Of a DNA stretch of 57,039 nucleotides, positions 43,258 to 52,429 are shown piece after piece (position 1 is the stretch's first letter; each line of letters opens with the position of its first letter). This DNA comes from Snodgrassella communis. Its GTDB lineage: Bacteria > Pseudomonadota > Gammaproteobacteria > Burkholderiales > Neisseriaceae. The notes under the pieces were generated by a model. It was given only the letters and a program-made list of their open reading frames with translations. It was not told the origin of the DNA and searched no databases. The stretch lies in the NCBI RefSeq assembly GCF_914768045.1, contig NZ_CAJZCD010000004.1, positions 127,918 to 184,956 of the forward strand. The letters are read 5' to 3'. The translations under genes were made by a program, and so were the position numbers.

Positions 43258-44700
43258 ATGAACTGGACAGATTTAACAATATTTCCCGCTGTACCGGAAC
43301 TGGTGCTGACTGTAGTACTGTTCACAGTGCTGCTGGTGGATTTATGGCTCAATGACAAACAACGCTGGATAACCTGTACCTTGTCAATCATTGGATTGAT
43401 CATAACGACAACCGCACAGTTTCTGGTTTGGAAAGAACAGCCTCAATATGCGTTCCATGATATGTTTGTATTGGATGGTATGGCACAGCTAGCCAAGATA
43501 TGCATGTATATTTTGGTGATTGCCTTGTTTATTTACAGCCAGTCTTATCTGCGCGCCAAGAATATCTATCAGGGTGAATTTTATACACTGACCCTGTTTG
43601 CCTTATTGGGCATGAATATCATGGTTTCAGCCTGTCATTTTCTTACCCTGTATGTAGGGCTGGAATTGCTGTCACTGGCGCTGTACGCTCTAATTGCCCT
43701 GCAACGCGACAGTGGTCGTGCAGCTGAAGCAGCACTGAAATATTTTGTGCTAGGTGCACTGGCTTCGGGATTGCTGCTGTATGGTATTTCACTGATTTAT
43801 GGTGCAACAGGTACTTTGCAATTGCAGCAGGTGTTGGCTGCCAGTCAAAACAGTGCCAATCCGTGGCTATTAAAACTTGGCGTAGTATTTATTGTAGCCG
43901 GCATTGTATTTAAACTGGGTGGCGTGCCTTTCCATATGTGGGTGCCTGATGTGTATCAGGGAGCACCTACCGCTGTTACCGCACTGGTGGGTACCGCGCC
44001 AAAAATTGCCGCCACAGTATTTGCTTTCCGCATTCTGGTTTATGGCTTGCTCACCCAATGGGAAAGCTGGCGTGAATTATTGCTGATATTGGGTATTGCT
44101 TCGTTGTTAGTCGGTAATCTGGCCGCTATCATGCAAGCCAATATCAAACGTATGCTTGGTTTTTCTACCGTTGCACACATGGGTTTTATTCTACTGGCCT
44201 TGCTGGCGGGGCAAACTGGTTGTACCGCGGCCATATACTACGCCATCACCTATGCTTTAATGGCTTCTGTAGCGTTTGCTATTCTGATGTTGTTGTCCGG
44301 CAGAGATGTTGAATGCCAGAATATCAGCGATCTGGCTGGCCTGAATCAGAAAAATGCTTGGTATGCATTTTTAATGCTGCTGGCGATGTTTTCCATGGCC
44401 GGTATTCCGCCGTTGATGGGCTTTTATGCCAAACTGGCGGTTATCAAGGCATTACTCGCTAGTGGTTATCTGTGGGTTTCTGTATATGCAGTAGTCATGT
44501 CACTGATCGGGGCTTTCTATTATCTGCGTGTGGTTAAAACCATGTATTTTGATACACATAATTCTGTTGCAGAGTCTACTTTTAACATGACCTTTCTGGG
44601 TAAAGTAGTTTTATCTGTTAATGGTTTACTGTTACTGCTATGGGGTGTTTTGCCGGACAGCGTGATGGCTTGGTGTGTACAGGCATTGCTGCATAGTTAA
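43258..44700 (+). CDS. nuoN: NADH-quinone oxidoreductase subunit N
   Basis: This is the last antiporter-like subunit, 480 residues with about 14 helices. Motifs include YVGLELLSLALYALIAL (channel glutamate), FKLGGVPFHMWVPDVYQGAPT and MFSMAGIPPLMGFYAKL. It closes the operon, and a GC-rich terminator follows 18 bases after the stop. All 14 subunits are present with no insertions, which indicates a functional complex I. Confidence 0.96.
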   Translation: MNWTDLTIFPAVPELVLTVVLFTVLLVDLWLNDKQRWITCTLSIIGLIITTTAQFLVWKEQPQYAFHDMFVLDGMAQLAKICMYILVIALFIYSQSYLRAKNIYQGEFYTLTLFALLGMNIMVSACHFLTLYVGLELLSLALYALIALQRDSGRAAEAALKYFVLGALASGLLLYGISLIYGATGTLQLQQVLAASQNSANPWLLKLGVVFIVAGIVFKLGGVPFHMWVPDVYQGAPTAVTALVGTAPKIAATVFAFRILVYGLLTQWESWRELLLILGIASLLVGNLAAIMQANIKRMLGFSTVAHMGFILLALLAGQTGCTAAIYYAITYALMASVAFAILMLLSGRDVECQNISDLAGLNQKNAWYAFLMLLAMFSMAGIPPLMGFYAKLAVIKALLASGYLWVSVYAVVMSLIGAFYYLRVVKTMYFDTHNSVAESTFNMTFLGKVVLSVNGLLLLLWGVLPDSVMAWCVQALLHS

Positions 44701-44718
44701 AACGCTTTGCTCTTTCAG

Positions 44719-44745
44719 ACAGCAGCCCCAATGGCTGCTGTTTTT
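44719..44745 (+). terminator. Rho-independent terminator at the end of the nuo operon
   Basis: ACAGCAGCC (44719-44727) and GGCTGCTGT (44733-44741) form a 9-bp GC-rich stem with loop CCAAT, followed by TTTT. Confidence 0.92.
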
Positions 44746-44830
44746 GTAACTGTTGAATACCCTTATCAAAGATAATAACCACAGGTAAAATGACTCATAT
44801 AACCGTTAAAATAACAACTGCAAGGTAAGC

Positions 44831-45964
44831 ATGAATAATTCAGAATTTAATATCCACCAAGTTCAATGTGTGGTGGTAAAGGTAGGTTCTAGCCTTGTTA
44901 CCAATGGTGGAGATGGGGTAGACCAGAATATCCTGAATATCTGGGCACAGCAGATTGCACAATTGCGAGCCCGTGGTATTCAGGTGGTGCTGGTTTCCAG
45001 TGGTGCGATTGCAGAAGGAATGAAACGGCTGGGCTGGCTGGTACGACCAAAAGCGATTAACGAATTACAGGCAGCTGCTGCTGTAGGGCAAATGGGGCTG
45101 GCACAGGCATATGAAGTTGCGTTTGAGTCGCTGCATATCCAGACAGCACAGATTTTACTTACTCATGATGATTTGAGCCATCGTACCCGCTATCTGAATG
45201 CACGCAGTACCATCCGTACTCTGCTGGAGCAGGGCGTTGTGCCAATAATTAATGAAAATGATTCCGTTACCATTGATGAAATCAAGCTTGGTGATAATGA
45301 TACTCTGGGGGCACTGGTTACTAATCTGATTGAAGCAGATGTGCTGATTATCCTGACGGATCAGGATGGATTGTACGACCGCGACCCGCGCCAGTATGCC
45401 GACGCCAAATTTATCCATAAAATTGCAGCCAGCCACCCGGATCTGGAAAATATGGCTGGTGGTGCAGGTAGCAGTGTAGGTACGGGAGGAATGTATACCA
45501 AAGTACTGGCTGCCAGACGGGCTGCTTTAAGTGGTGCGGCAACCTGTATTGCTAATGGACATGCCGATAATATACTAATCCAGTTGCTGCAAGGAATACA
45601 GATAGGTACTTTGTTCACACCAGCAGGTAATCGCTTGAGTGCACGTCAGCAATGGATGCTGGGGCAGGTTCAGCTGGTAGGTAAACTAATAGTTGACGAG
45701 GGCGCAATGCAGGCACTAACAGTGCAGCATTCCAGCCTGTTGGCCATTGGTTGTGTCGCAGTCAGCGGCCATTTTGAGCGAGGTGCATTGGTGGCCGTAT
45801 GTAATCAAGCTGGTACAGAGATTGCCCGAGGACTGGTTAATTATAATAACCATGAAATCATACGTTTACTGCGGCAGCCATCGCAGGCAATTGAAAAATT
45901 ATTGGGCTATGTGGCTGAAAAAGAGCTGATTCATCGGGATAATATGGTGCTGTGTCATAGCTGA
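44831..45964 (+). CDS. proB: Glutamate 5-kinase
   Basis: This is the first enzyme of proline synthesis, phosphorylating glutamate. The 377-residue protein has an N-terminal amino-acid-kinase domain: [13 protein letters not shown] at about 15-27, [35 protein letters not shown], and [17 protein letters not shown]-terminal PUA domain starts at about residue 280. proA is not adjacent. A likely ribosome site, AAGG, precedes the ATG by six bases. Confidence 0.96.
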   Translation: MNNSEFNIHQVQCVVVKVGSSLVTNGGDGVDQNILNIWAQQIAQLRARGIQVVLVSSGAIAEGMKRLGWLVRPKAINELQAAAAVGQMGLAQAYEVAFESLHIQTAQILLTHDDLSHRTRYLNARSTIRTLLEQGVVPIINENDSVTIDEIKLGDNDTLGALVTNLIEADVLIILTDQDGLYDRDPRQYADAKFIHKIAASHPDLENMAGGAGSSVGTGGMYTKVLAARRAALSGAATCIANGHADNILIQLLQGIQIGTLFTPAGNRLSARQQWMLGQVQLVGKLIVDEGAMQALTVQHSSLLAIGCVAVSGHFERGALVAVCNQAGTEIARGLVNYNNHEIIRLLRQPSQAIEKLLGYVAEKELIHRDNMVLCHS

Positions 45965-46632
45965 ATTTAATTATAAGCAGACATTTAGTATTACTTGAAT
46001 TGTCTAGGTAACCAATTTAGCCGAAAGATAAAAAATACACTCGCGCATACCGACCATATTTTCTGGCCAGTAATAACCGGAATATAAGTTTATTGGAAAT
46101 TTTTGTCTGTATCTAATTAAAATAAGTCCTGATCAATACAAATTTATATCCATTCACTATAAAAAATATTTAAATTCATGCTATTAAATTTTTATTTTGC
46201 TGGTGGAATCAATCGTGGTTTTATCATTTAATACTGTATTATTCAATATGGTTATCCTGATTGGCGAAAAAACAGTGATTCTTTAGCGCAAAATATAAAA
46301 TAGAGTCGTTTATCGATCAATAAAAACTAAATCCAAAAATTAAAATATATTTGCTGAAAAATGATAATTAAGTTTTATGATAACAAGGTTTATATGATTT
46401 TGTTTAAATCTATTGATAGCACATTGCTTAGCTTTATATAAGACAATAAGGCAAGATATTTTTTATGCAGTATAAACTTATATTGTGTTAGCATGGTAAT
46501 GGTTACTCCAATACTTAACCTGTGCAGCAGATTTATCTCTGGCACGGTTTTTTTCTGGACGGCTGATTTTATATCTTTCTGTTTTAATTATTAATCTGTA
46601 ACAATAGATGATTATCTGGTCAGGAAAAATAT
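45965..46632. other. 670-bp AT-rich intergenic region
   Basis: No gene or recognised RNA is visible between proB and phoB. I looked for Pho boxes before phoB and found none matching the CTGTCAT direct repeat. A minus-strand frame at 46675-46478 lacks a ribosome site and coding character and is not listed as a gene. Confidence 0.45.
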
Positions 46633-47328
46633 ATGGCAGAAGTGATGATATTAGTTGTAGAAGACGAGGCTGCAATTTCTACCCTGATTCAATTTACTTT
46701 AGAGCAGGCCGGTTTTGTGGTGCAATGCGTCGCCAGTGTGGAGGCTGCTCAGCCAATACTGCAATCCAGACTGGCAGATGTATTGTTACTGGATTGGATG
46801 CTGCCTGGGACTTCTGGTATTGATTTTATCCGGCAGCTACGTAATGATGTCCGTAGTCGTGATTTACCGATTATTCTGCTAACCGCACGGGGTGAAGAAA
46901 CAGATAAAGAACAGGGGCTGAATCTGGGGGCAGACGACTATATAACCAAACCTTTTTCTCCGCGCGAGTTGGTTGCACGTATTAACGCGCTCCTGCGCCG
47001 GCGCGCTCCGCAAAAAACCAGCACACCATTGCATGTTCATGATCTGGAACTGAACCCGCAACAGCAGCGGGTGCAAGTAAACGGGCAAATCATTGCTCTG
47101 GGACCAAGCGAATTTAAATTATTACATTTTTTTATGACTCATCCTGATAGGATATACACCCGTCGCCAGCTTCTGGATCTAGTGTGGGGTGATCATGTGT
47201 TTATTGAGGAACGAACGGTAGATGTTCATATTCGTCGCTTAAGACGCGGGCTAGAAACTGTTGGTTATGATTACCTGATCCAAACAGTGCGTGGTAGTGG
47301 TTATCGTTTTGCCTGTAATCAGGAATAA
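46633..47328 (+). CDS. phoB: Response regulator PhoB (OmpR/PhoB family)
   Basis: This is the DNA-binding response regulator, most likely for phosphate starvation. In the 231-residue protein the receiver domain has acidic residues Glu10-Asp11, phospho-acceptor Asp54 in LLLDWMLPG, Thr84 and Lys106 (ITKPFSPRELVARI). The winged-helix domain follows (about 130-230), with the PhoB-type segments LGPSEFKLLHFFM, RRQLLDLVWGDHVFIEERTVDVHIRRLR and VRGSGYRF. It precedes phoR by 36 bases. No pst or phoU genes are nearby, so the stimulus is inferred from family. Confidence 0.93.
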   Translation: MAEVMILVVEDEAAISTLIQFTLEQAGFVVQCVASVEAAQPILQSRLADVLLLDWMLPGTSGIDFIRQLRNDVRSRDLPIILLTARGEETDKEQGLNLGADDYITKPFSPRELVARINALLRRRAPQKTSTPLHVHDLELNPQQQRVQVNGQIIALGPSEFKLLHFFMTHPDRIYTRRQLLDLVWGDHVFIEERTVDVHIRRLRRGLETVGYDYLIQTVRGSGYRFACNQE

Positions 47329-47364
47329 TTACCGGATTTACATCGGGTTGGAATATGCATCCTT

Positions 47365-48717
47365 ATGGCTGAACTACGCCGTCATTTGTATTTAATACTA
47401 TCTACTCTGATAGTGGTCGCTTTGCTGTCATTGCTGATTGGCGGCGTGCAATTAATGCTGTTAGGACTGTGTTGCCTGTCTTTTTTATGGCTGATAGGTT
47501 ACTGGTATCATTTAATCAAACTGGTACGCTGGCTGGAACGGCCAAAGCTGCGCAATGTGCCTCATGGCATTGGTATCTGGAACAATATTTTCAATACGCT
47601 GATGTTACAGGCTAAAAGTCGCAAAAAGCGTAAACAGAAACTAGGCGTAGCCTTACTGCGTTTTAACCGCATTGCCGAAACTATACCGGAAGGTGTGCTG
47701 ATTCTGGGATTGGATGGTCGTATCCAGTGGCTGAATCATGTCGCTGCTATACATTTAAATCTGAATGCAGAACGTGACATTAATGGCATACTGGCTGAAC
47801 TGATGGGAAGTACCGATTTCAAACAGTTTTTGAATAAACAGACACCGGCATCTGTGGATATGAAGCTTACTCTTGATAATAGTGATAGCGGATTACCCCG
47901 AATATTAAATATTATACGTACACCATTTGACGAACAGGCAACACTGATTATTACTCAAGATATTACTGCTGCCGAACAATTAAATGCCACTCGTACAGCC
48001 TTTGTGGCCAATGTTTCACATGAGCTGAGGACACCTCTGACTGTCATCAATGGTTTTCTGGAAACATTGACTGATATGCCAGAACTGCCACAGGAGCAGC
48101 GCCAGTCATTTATCGCCCTGATGAGTAAAGAAGGCGCACGCATGCGCAATCTGCTAGCCGATCTGCTGACTTTATCCCGCTTGGAAAGCCAGACTGATAT
48201 TTCCATGCGCAAACAGCCGGTAAATCTCACTGCTCTGGCAGAACAGGTGGTGCATGATGCCAGAATCCTGTCAGCAGATAAACATACCTTTGTCTGTGAA
48301 CTGGCTACAGATATCTGGGTTAATGGTATTCAGCAGGATTTGTATAATGCTTTCAGTAATCTGCTGTTTAATGCTGTACGCTACACGCCACCACAGGGAA
48401 CTATTGCCGTCCGCTTAAGGAGTGAACAGGATCAGTATGATTTTTGGCGGGCAATTTTTCAGGTTAGTGATACTGGAGCGGGTATTGCGGCGGAACATAT
48501 ACCGCATCTGACAGAGCGTTTCTATCGAGTGGATTCCGGTCGTTCACGCCAGAGCGGTGGTACTGGACTTGGTCTGGCGATTGTTAAACATGCACTGGCT
48601 GAACATAACGGTAAATTACAAATTGAAAGTGTCGTTGGCAGTGGCAGTACCTTCAGTGCCATATTGCCACAGATGAAAAGCGCTAAGGGACTTGACAGCT
48701 ACAGTACTCTTGTCTAA
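47365..48717 (+). CDS. phoR: Sensor histidine kinase PhoR
   Basis: This partner kinase of PhoB has 450 residues. It has two N-terminal membrane helices (about 8-28 and 30-50) with almost no periplasmic loop, as in PhoR sensors that read the Pst transporter. A PAS domain follows (about 100-205, TIPEGVLILGLDGRIQWLN). The H-box has His219 in FVANVSHELRTPL. The ATPase domain has LLFNAVRYT, DTGAGI and GTGLGLAIVKHAL. The final codons contain the promoter of the downstream tRNA gene: TTGACA at 48692, with the -10 covering the stop codon. Confidence 0.93.
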   Translation: MAELRRHLYLILSTLIVVALLSLLIGGVQLMLLGLCCLSFLWLIGYWYHLIKLVRWLERPKLRNVPHGIGIWNNIFNTLMLQAKSRKKRKQKLGVALLRFNRIAETIPEGVLILGLDGRIQWLNHVAAIHLNLNAERDINGILAELMGSTDFKQFLNKQTPASVDMKLTLDNSDSGLPRILNIIRTPFDEQATLIITQDITAAEQLNATRTAFVANVSHELRTPLTVINGFLETLTDMPELPQEQRQSFIALMSKEGARMRNLLADLLTLSRLESQTDISMRKQPVNLTALAEQVVHDARILSADKHTFVCELATDIWVNGIQQDLYNAFSNLLFNAVRYTPPQGTIAVRLRSEQDQYDFWRAIFQVSDTGAGIAAEHIPHLTERFYRVDSGRSRQSGGTGLGLAIVKHALAEHNGKLQIESVVGSGSTFSAILPQMKSAKGLDSYSTLV

Positions 48718-48720
48718 AAT
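48692..48720 (+). promoter_or_regulatory. tRNA-Lys promoter embedded in the end of phoR
   Basis: A consensus TTGACA (48692-48697), a 17-bp spacer and TAAAAT (48715-48720) precede the tRNA. The phoR stop TAA is the first half of the -10 element. The next bases are GCGCGC, a GC-rich discriminator like those of stringently controlled stable-RNA promoters. Transcription would begin only a few bases before the mature tRNA. Confidence 0.75.
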
Positions 48721-48730
48721 GCGCGCTCTC

Positions 48731-48806
48731 GGGTCGTTAGCTCAGTCGGTAGAGCAGCGGACTTTTAATCCGTTGGTCGAGCGTTCGAATCGCTCACGAC
48801 CCACCA
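48731..48806 (+). tRNA. tRNA-Lys (anticodon TTT)
   Basis: This is a 76-base cloverleaf with encoded CCA. The acceptor arms GGGTCGT and ACGACCC pair over 7 bp, the D-arm contains AGCTCAGTCGGTAGAGC, and the anticodon loop is CTTTTAA with TTT at 48764-48766. The T-loop is GTTCGAATC. It starts 13 bases after the phoR stop. A T-rich but hairpin-less stretch follows the CCA. Confidence 0.97.
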
Positions 48807-49011
48807 TCAATCTTTTCCTTTCTTTTATATCTTTCAGCATTTTACGCATTATATCTGCTGTTATCGTTTCTTCCTCAGATTTATATACTGTGCCTAAATT
48901 GTGACAATTATCCGTCATAATGTTGGCAATCTACATTGTGTACATCACATAAATCTAATACACAGTACTGATGGTGTGACTATACTATTTTCGGGCATGT
49001 TGATACAACAA

Positions 49012-49315
49012 TCCGAATTCTGCCTAGCCGTAAGGCTATTATAAAAATAAATGGTTTTATGAAGAATTGATACTATCTATTATATAAACATTTTCTAATG
49101 CTAATTTAATACTTTCGTCATAAAACTATTGATATTGATAGATGCCGTTTTACTGCATAAAATCTTTACTCCTACCGCTTGTAATTGGAGTGATGAGGCG
49201 CTATGTCATCTTTTGGCTGATATTGAATGCCAGCTTCTTTTGGTTGTCTGAATTACAGATAAATAGTGATCAATTCAGCTATTTATCTGCTCACAGAACA
49301 CAAATCAAGATAGTA
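49012..49315 (+). repeat. Diverged duplicate segment, copy A (decayed SDR gene start)
   Basis: This stretch aligns with 51230-51605. Shared runs include AAAAATAAATGG, AATGCTAATTTAATACT, GATTGATAGATGC-like sequence, CATCTTTT-GCTGATATTGAATGCCA and ACAGATAAATAG-ATCAATTCAG. Copy A lacks about 75 bases present in copy B. In copy B the conserved part encodes the nucleotide-binding start of a short-chain dehydrogenase. In copy A even that motif is damaged. Confidence 0.7.
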
Positions 49316-49523
49316 CTACATTTTAAAATAATATAGCCCCACTTGGCCGCCAATTTTGGCAATTGTTTTTTCAACCAGATAAAGATATGGATATTCGGAC
49401 ATTTTCAGTGCAGTAATTTTTATTATCAAAGCAACTAAATATATATAATTCTAAAAATAAAAGTAATTCAGCTAAGCACATATTGTTATATTGAACCAGT
49501 AGAATTCTAACATTTTTCTCAAG

Positions 49524-50159
49524 CTACATAATTAAATTATCAACTTGATAAATCACTTTTATATCTGGATAGTCTACGAAAGCTTGAGGAAACAGATATT
49601 CACCTTTAAAAAACGGTGCGGATATATAGTTCCATTTAGGTTTAAATGATGGATGAAATTGAGCAATTGAATCTGATAATAATGTTGTGCAATACAGATG
49701 CGGTTCATCTTTACTACTTAAAATAAAAGGTCTTCCACGCTGATTTAGAATAAAAGCAGCAATCTTATGCTTTTCTTGCTGATTCAGGAACATAGGTCGA
49801 ATTATAGCACCTTTCTGTGCCAATTTTGGACTCAAAAAATATTCCAGTTCGGAAACAATGACCTGATTTGAGGCAGATTCGCCATCATCTGTTGTTGCAT
49901 GTACAACCAAAATTTTAGGGTGTAATTGGACAATCATTCCTATATGTGAATACTCGCTTTTACCCAAGTAACTGATCCAACGACTGTCATTGACAGTACC
50001 CAATCGTACCACCCAATCACCAATCTTCAGTGTGGGCAGATTCTGAAGCTTTCTATATTGAGAAGATTGATGCCGTTCATAAAAAAATGTAACAGTACCG
50101 CCCACCAGAATGAGAATAATCAGTAAAGAGTAAATAAAGTATCTATGATGTTTACGCAT
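49524..50159 (-). CDS. YiiX/YebB-like permuted NlpC/P60 (DUF830-type) protein
   Basis: A 211-residue protein with an N-terminal membrane anchor (about residues 9-27) and a domain with the permuted papain-like fold. It has IGDWVVRLG, then EYSHIGMIV with the likely catalytic His72, VVHAT, and LYCTTLLSDSI with the likely nucleophile Cys157. The Cys follows the His, the circularly permuted order. Such proteins are predicted amidases or lipid-modifying hydrolases; the substrate here is unknown. It is the second gene after the DUF4878-like lipoprotein gene, 35 bases away, with a hairpin between them. Both should act at the cell envelope. Confidence 0.78.
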   Translation of the reverse strand: MRKHHRYFIYSLLIILILVGGTVTFFYERHQSSQYRKLQNLPTLKIGDWVVRLGTVNDSRWISYLGKSEYSHIGMIVQLHPKILVVHATTDDGESASNQVIVSELEYFLSPKLAQKGAIIRPMFLNQQEKHKIAAFILNQRGRPFILSSKDEPHLYCTTLLSDSIAQFHPSFKPKWNYISAPFFKGEYLFPQAFVDYPDIKVIYQVDNLIM

Positions 50160-50164
50160 ATATT

Positions 50165-50185
50165 AAAAAACCTGCTTACGCAGGT
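50165..50185 (-). terminator. Short hairpin terminator between lipoprotein and YiiX-like genes
   Basis: On the minus strand ACCTGC, a 4-base loop GTAA and GCAGGT form a 6-bp stem followed by TTTTTT. It may attenuate transcription between the two genes. Confidence 0.75.
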
Positions 50186-50194
50186 GTTCATTAT

Positions 50195-50602
50195 TTAAAT
50201 TTTCAGTTTCCAGCCATCATCTGTTTTAATTAATCGTATATGTTCTTCTTTGGGCTTTTCTGACTTTTTGAAAGTGACCGTTACCGGAACATCCGCAAAT
50301 TTCTTATCATTATCGTATTTTGGTTCTCCTACAGATATTTCTTTTATACCGCCATTTTTAACGGCAAATTCTTTTCTATGAGCAATTTCAGCTTTAATTT
50401 TACCGGATAGCATCTCCGGCAATCCAGCTTTTTTCTTATCTTGCTCACTAAGATAAATCATAGAAATAGCTGTTTCACTGTCGCCAGCATATACCGCTTC
50501 AGTATATTTTTTGGCGGCTGCTTCCGGTGTAGACGCACCACCGCAAGCAGCAAGAGCCAGTAAAATGCATAAGCCTGTCAGTAAACTAAATATTTTTTTC
50601 AT
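50195..50602 (-). CDS. Small lipoprotein with a DUF4878-like domain
   Basis: The 135-residue product from the ATG at 50602 has a lipoprotein signal peptide, MKKIFSLLTGLCILLALAAC, with the lipidated Cys at 20. A compact alpha+beta domain follows: STPEAAAKKYTEAVYAGDSETAISMIYL, then VGEPKYDNDKKFADVPVTVTF, ending DDGWKLKI. This is the NTF2-like pattern of DUF4878 lipoproteins. The open frame reaches 42 codons further upstream, but that part does not look like a signal sequence. The function is unknown. It precedes the YiiX-like gene on the same strand. Confidence 0.83.
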   Translation of the reverse strand: MKKIFSLLTGLCILLALAACGGASTPEAAAKKYTEAVYAGDSETAISMIYLSEQDKKKAGLPEMLSGKIKAEIAHRKEFAVKNGGIKEISVGEPKYDNDKKFADVPVTVTFKKSEKPKEEHIRLIKTDDGWKLKI

Positions 50603-50965
50603 ACTATGCATACCTATGTATGTTAATGAATGATAATCTAGGATAATGTTAACTTTATATTGATAATTTATCAATATAAAGCAGTGCATAATGGATAATG
50701 CTATGTATGGTCTGATACCGTCTTCCATATATAGCTTATATATATTTTGCTTTGCTCGTGTCGCGCAATCTAATTTATGTTAATGAAAGAATAAAATCCT
50801 CTCTATGGAGTGGTAACTCCTATTTAAACGTCAAAGTTAAAGGGTAGCAGTTTGTTAAATTCATTCAGAAAAAATCTAATGATGGATGTAATCTTTTATA
50901 ATTTTGCCAATATGCATACGTTGTAAAGGATAGTTGTTGTAAATACCTCAAAGTTAGTACAAGAT

Positions 50966-51120
50966 TCAGATAGAAAAATATGCTGCTTGTTTAAGGGTTT
51001 TATATTTAATTTGTGTCATATTATTTAATGCTTCATCAGGTCTTTCAGTATTATAAGTAACTATTCTTTGGTTACCTTTCTTGCTTGTTTTGGATTATTA
51101 AATAGATATAAATCCAATAT
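50966..51120 (-). pseudogene. IS3-family transposase (OrfB) 3' remnant
   Basis: On the minus strand, pieces of the C-terminus of an IS3-type integrase are readable: EILDLYLFNNPKQARKVTKE, a stop/frameshift, then YNTERPDEALNNMTQIKYKTLKQAAYF ending at TGA 50968-50966. YNTERPH-type and ALNNMTP motifs are diagnostic of the IS3 group. Only about 50 codons remain. No terminal repeats are identified. Confidence 0.78.
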
Positions 51121-51229
51121 TTCAATTAATGCTTAATCATTTTTTATATTTAGTTTTCTGTGAATTAGCTGATAGATATTTTTATTTTGAAAATGTATTG
51201 CTTTAGGGTAAGTTGATGACAAAATTTGA

Positions 51230-51605
51230 ATTTTGCTGTTCGGTAAGGGTATTGCAAAAATAAATGGGTTTATGAAGTAATTGATATTATTTTGGCAAAT
51301 AAGTTTTTTAATGCTAATTTAATACTCTCTCGATGAAGCCATTTGTTATTGATAGATGCAGCGTTGATTAAATTATTTAATTTGGTGATTTTTCCAGTAC
51401 GTAATTCTGATTTTTGTCGGATAGAGCAGTGTTTACCATATAAAACCATTATTATCACTGGGGCTAATTATGGGGTTGGTGAGGCATTGTGCCATCTTTT
51501 AGCTGATATTGAATGCCAACTCATTCTGGACGCCTAGACTACAGATAAATAGCAATCAATTCAGTGACCATTAATTGATAGAAAAGCAAAGATCAAGACA
51601 TTCTA
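51230..51605 (+). repeat. Diverged duplicate segment, copy B
   Basis: Counterpart of 49012-49315 in the same orientation, about 2.2 kb downstream. It includes the front of the SDR pseudogene. The interval between the copies holds the YiiX-like and lipoprotein genes and an IS3 remnant. Confidence 0.7.
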
Positions 51606-51824
51606 TGCGGATTTGCGTGAGCTTAGGATGTTAGATAATTTGATAAGCTATTTATAAGTTTTTCATGTTGATGTATTAATTAATAATGCTGATATTTTGA
51701 TTTGTCGCCCGATTATATAATCTTTAAATCGTATGCAAGATTTTAAAAGATAAACTATTTTGCGTTTGTCAAATTATATCTGGCTTTGATTCCGCTAATT
51801 GCTATCATGACGTCTTGCATATAG
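51343..51824 (+). pseudogene. Degraded short-chain dehydrogenase (SDR) gene
   Basis: The readable pieces are TIIITGANYGVGEALCHLLADIECQLI (the TGxxxGxG cofactor loop) and FYADLRELRMLDNLISYL. Next comes VDVLINNADILICRP (the NNAG region, altered to NNAD), then NYFAFVKLYLALIPLIAIM. Stops and at least one frameshift separate them. The gene ends without its last third. A cofactor-loop fragment of the same gene is repeated in decayed form at about 49.2 kb. The exact start is uncertain. Confidence 0.8.
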
Positions 51825-52040
51825 GTAAATATCTAAACTTATAATTTTAAGAATTGAATTATTATTAATTTTAATATTAAAGTAGATTGTAATAGAAAAA
51901 TTTAAAAATAATTGTTTATTTAGAATATTTTGTTGGGAATTTGGTGATTGTTTAGATAATTAATAATATTTTAATTAGAATTTGGTGTTGACTTCTAAAA
52001 TTGAAAAATCTAGTTCAAAGTATGGATAGATTATAGGCTA

Positions 52041-52300
52041 GTGTCTACCGGAAAAGCGTTCATCTACTGGGCAAAATCACATGATATAGCTATTAATTAT
52101 ATTAAATTAGGTAGCTCATATCAAAACGGTTATATTGAACGATTTAATCATATGTATCGCACAGAAGTATTAAAGTTATATCTTTTAGCAACCTGGAAAA
52201 TAATGAGTATAACAAAGGAAAGGCTAACGATTTATAACACTGAAAGATCCTAGTAAAGCATTCAATATCATGATTCTATTTGAATATGTGAAAGGATTAT
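52041..52300 (+). pseudogene. IS3-family transposase (OrfB) remnant
   Basis: A 70-codon frame contains FIYWAKSHDIAINYIKLGSSYQNGYIERFNHMYRTEVLKLYLL and ends IYNTERS with an early stop. After it AFNIMILFEY continues the family pattern. The DDE-domain glutamate lies in the NGYIERFN motif. The front of the gene, with the first two Asp residues, is missing. It points the opposite way to the remnant at 50966. Confidence 0.85.
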
Positions 52301-52429
52301 ATACACATAATATTTATATGGATTTATTCATAAATTGTTGTTAAATTAACGCATTGATAGCGAAACATATGTACGTTATTGTAAATATATATTATACTAT
52401 TTTTTATTATTTTTATTTGGTCGATTATT

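Noticed and set aside
46478-46675. Minus-strand 65-codon frame before phoB
   Set aside because: There is no ribosome site, the composition is random, and it overlaps the phoB promoter region and start.
48731-49523. tRNA-Lys as the attachment site of an integrated island
   Set aside because: The region after the tRNA is accessory, but no integrase gene and no second copy of the tRNA 3' end were seen further on.
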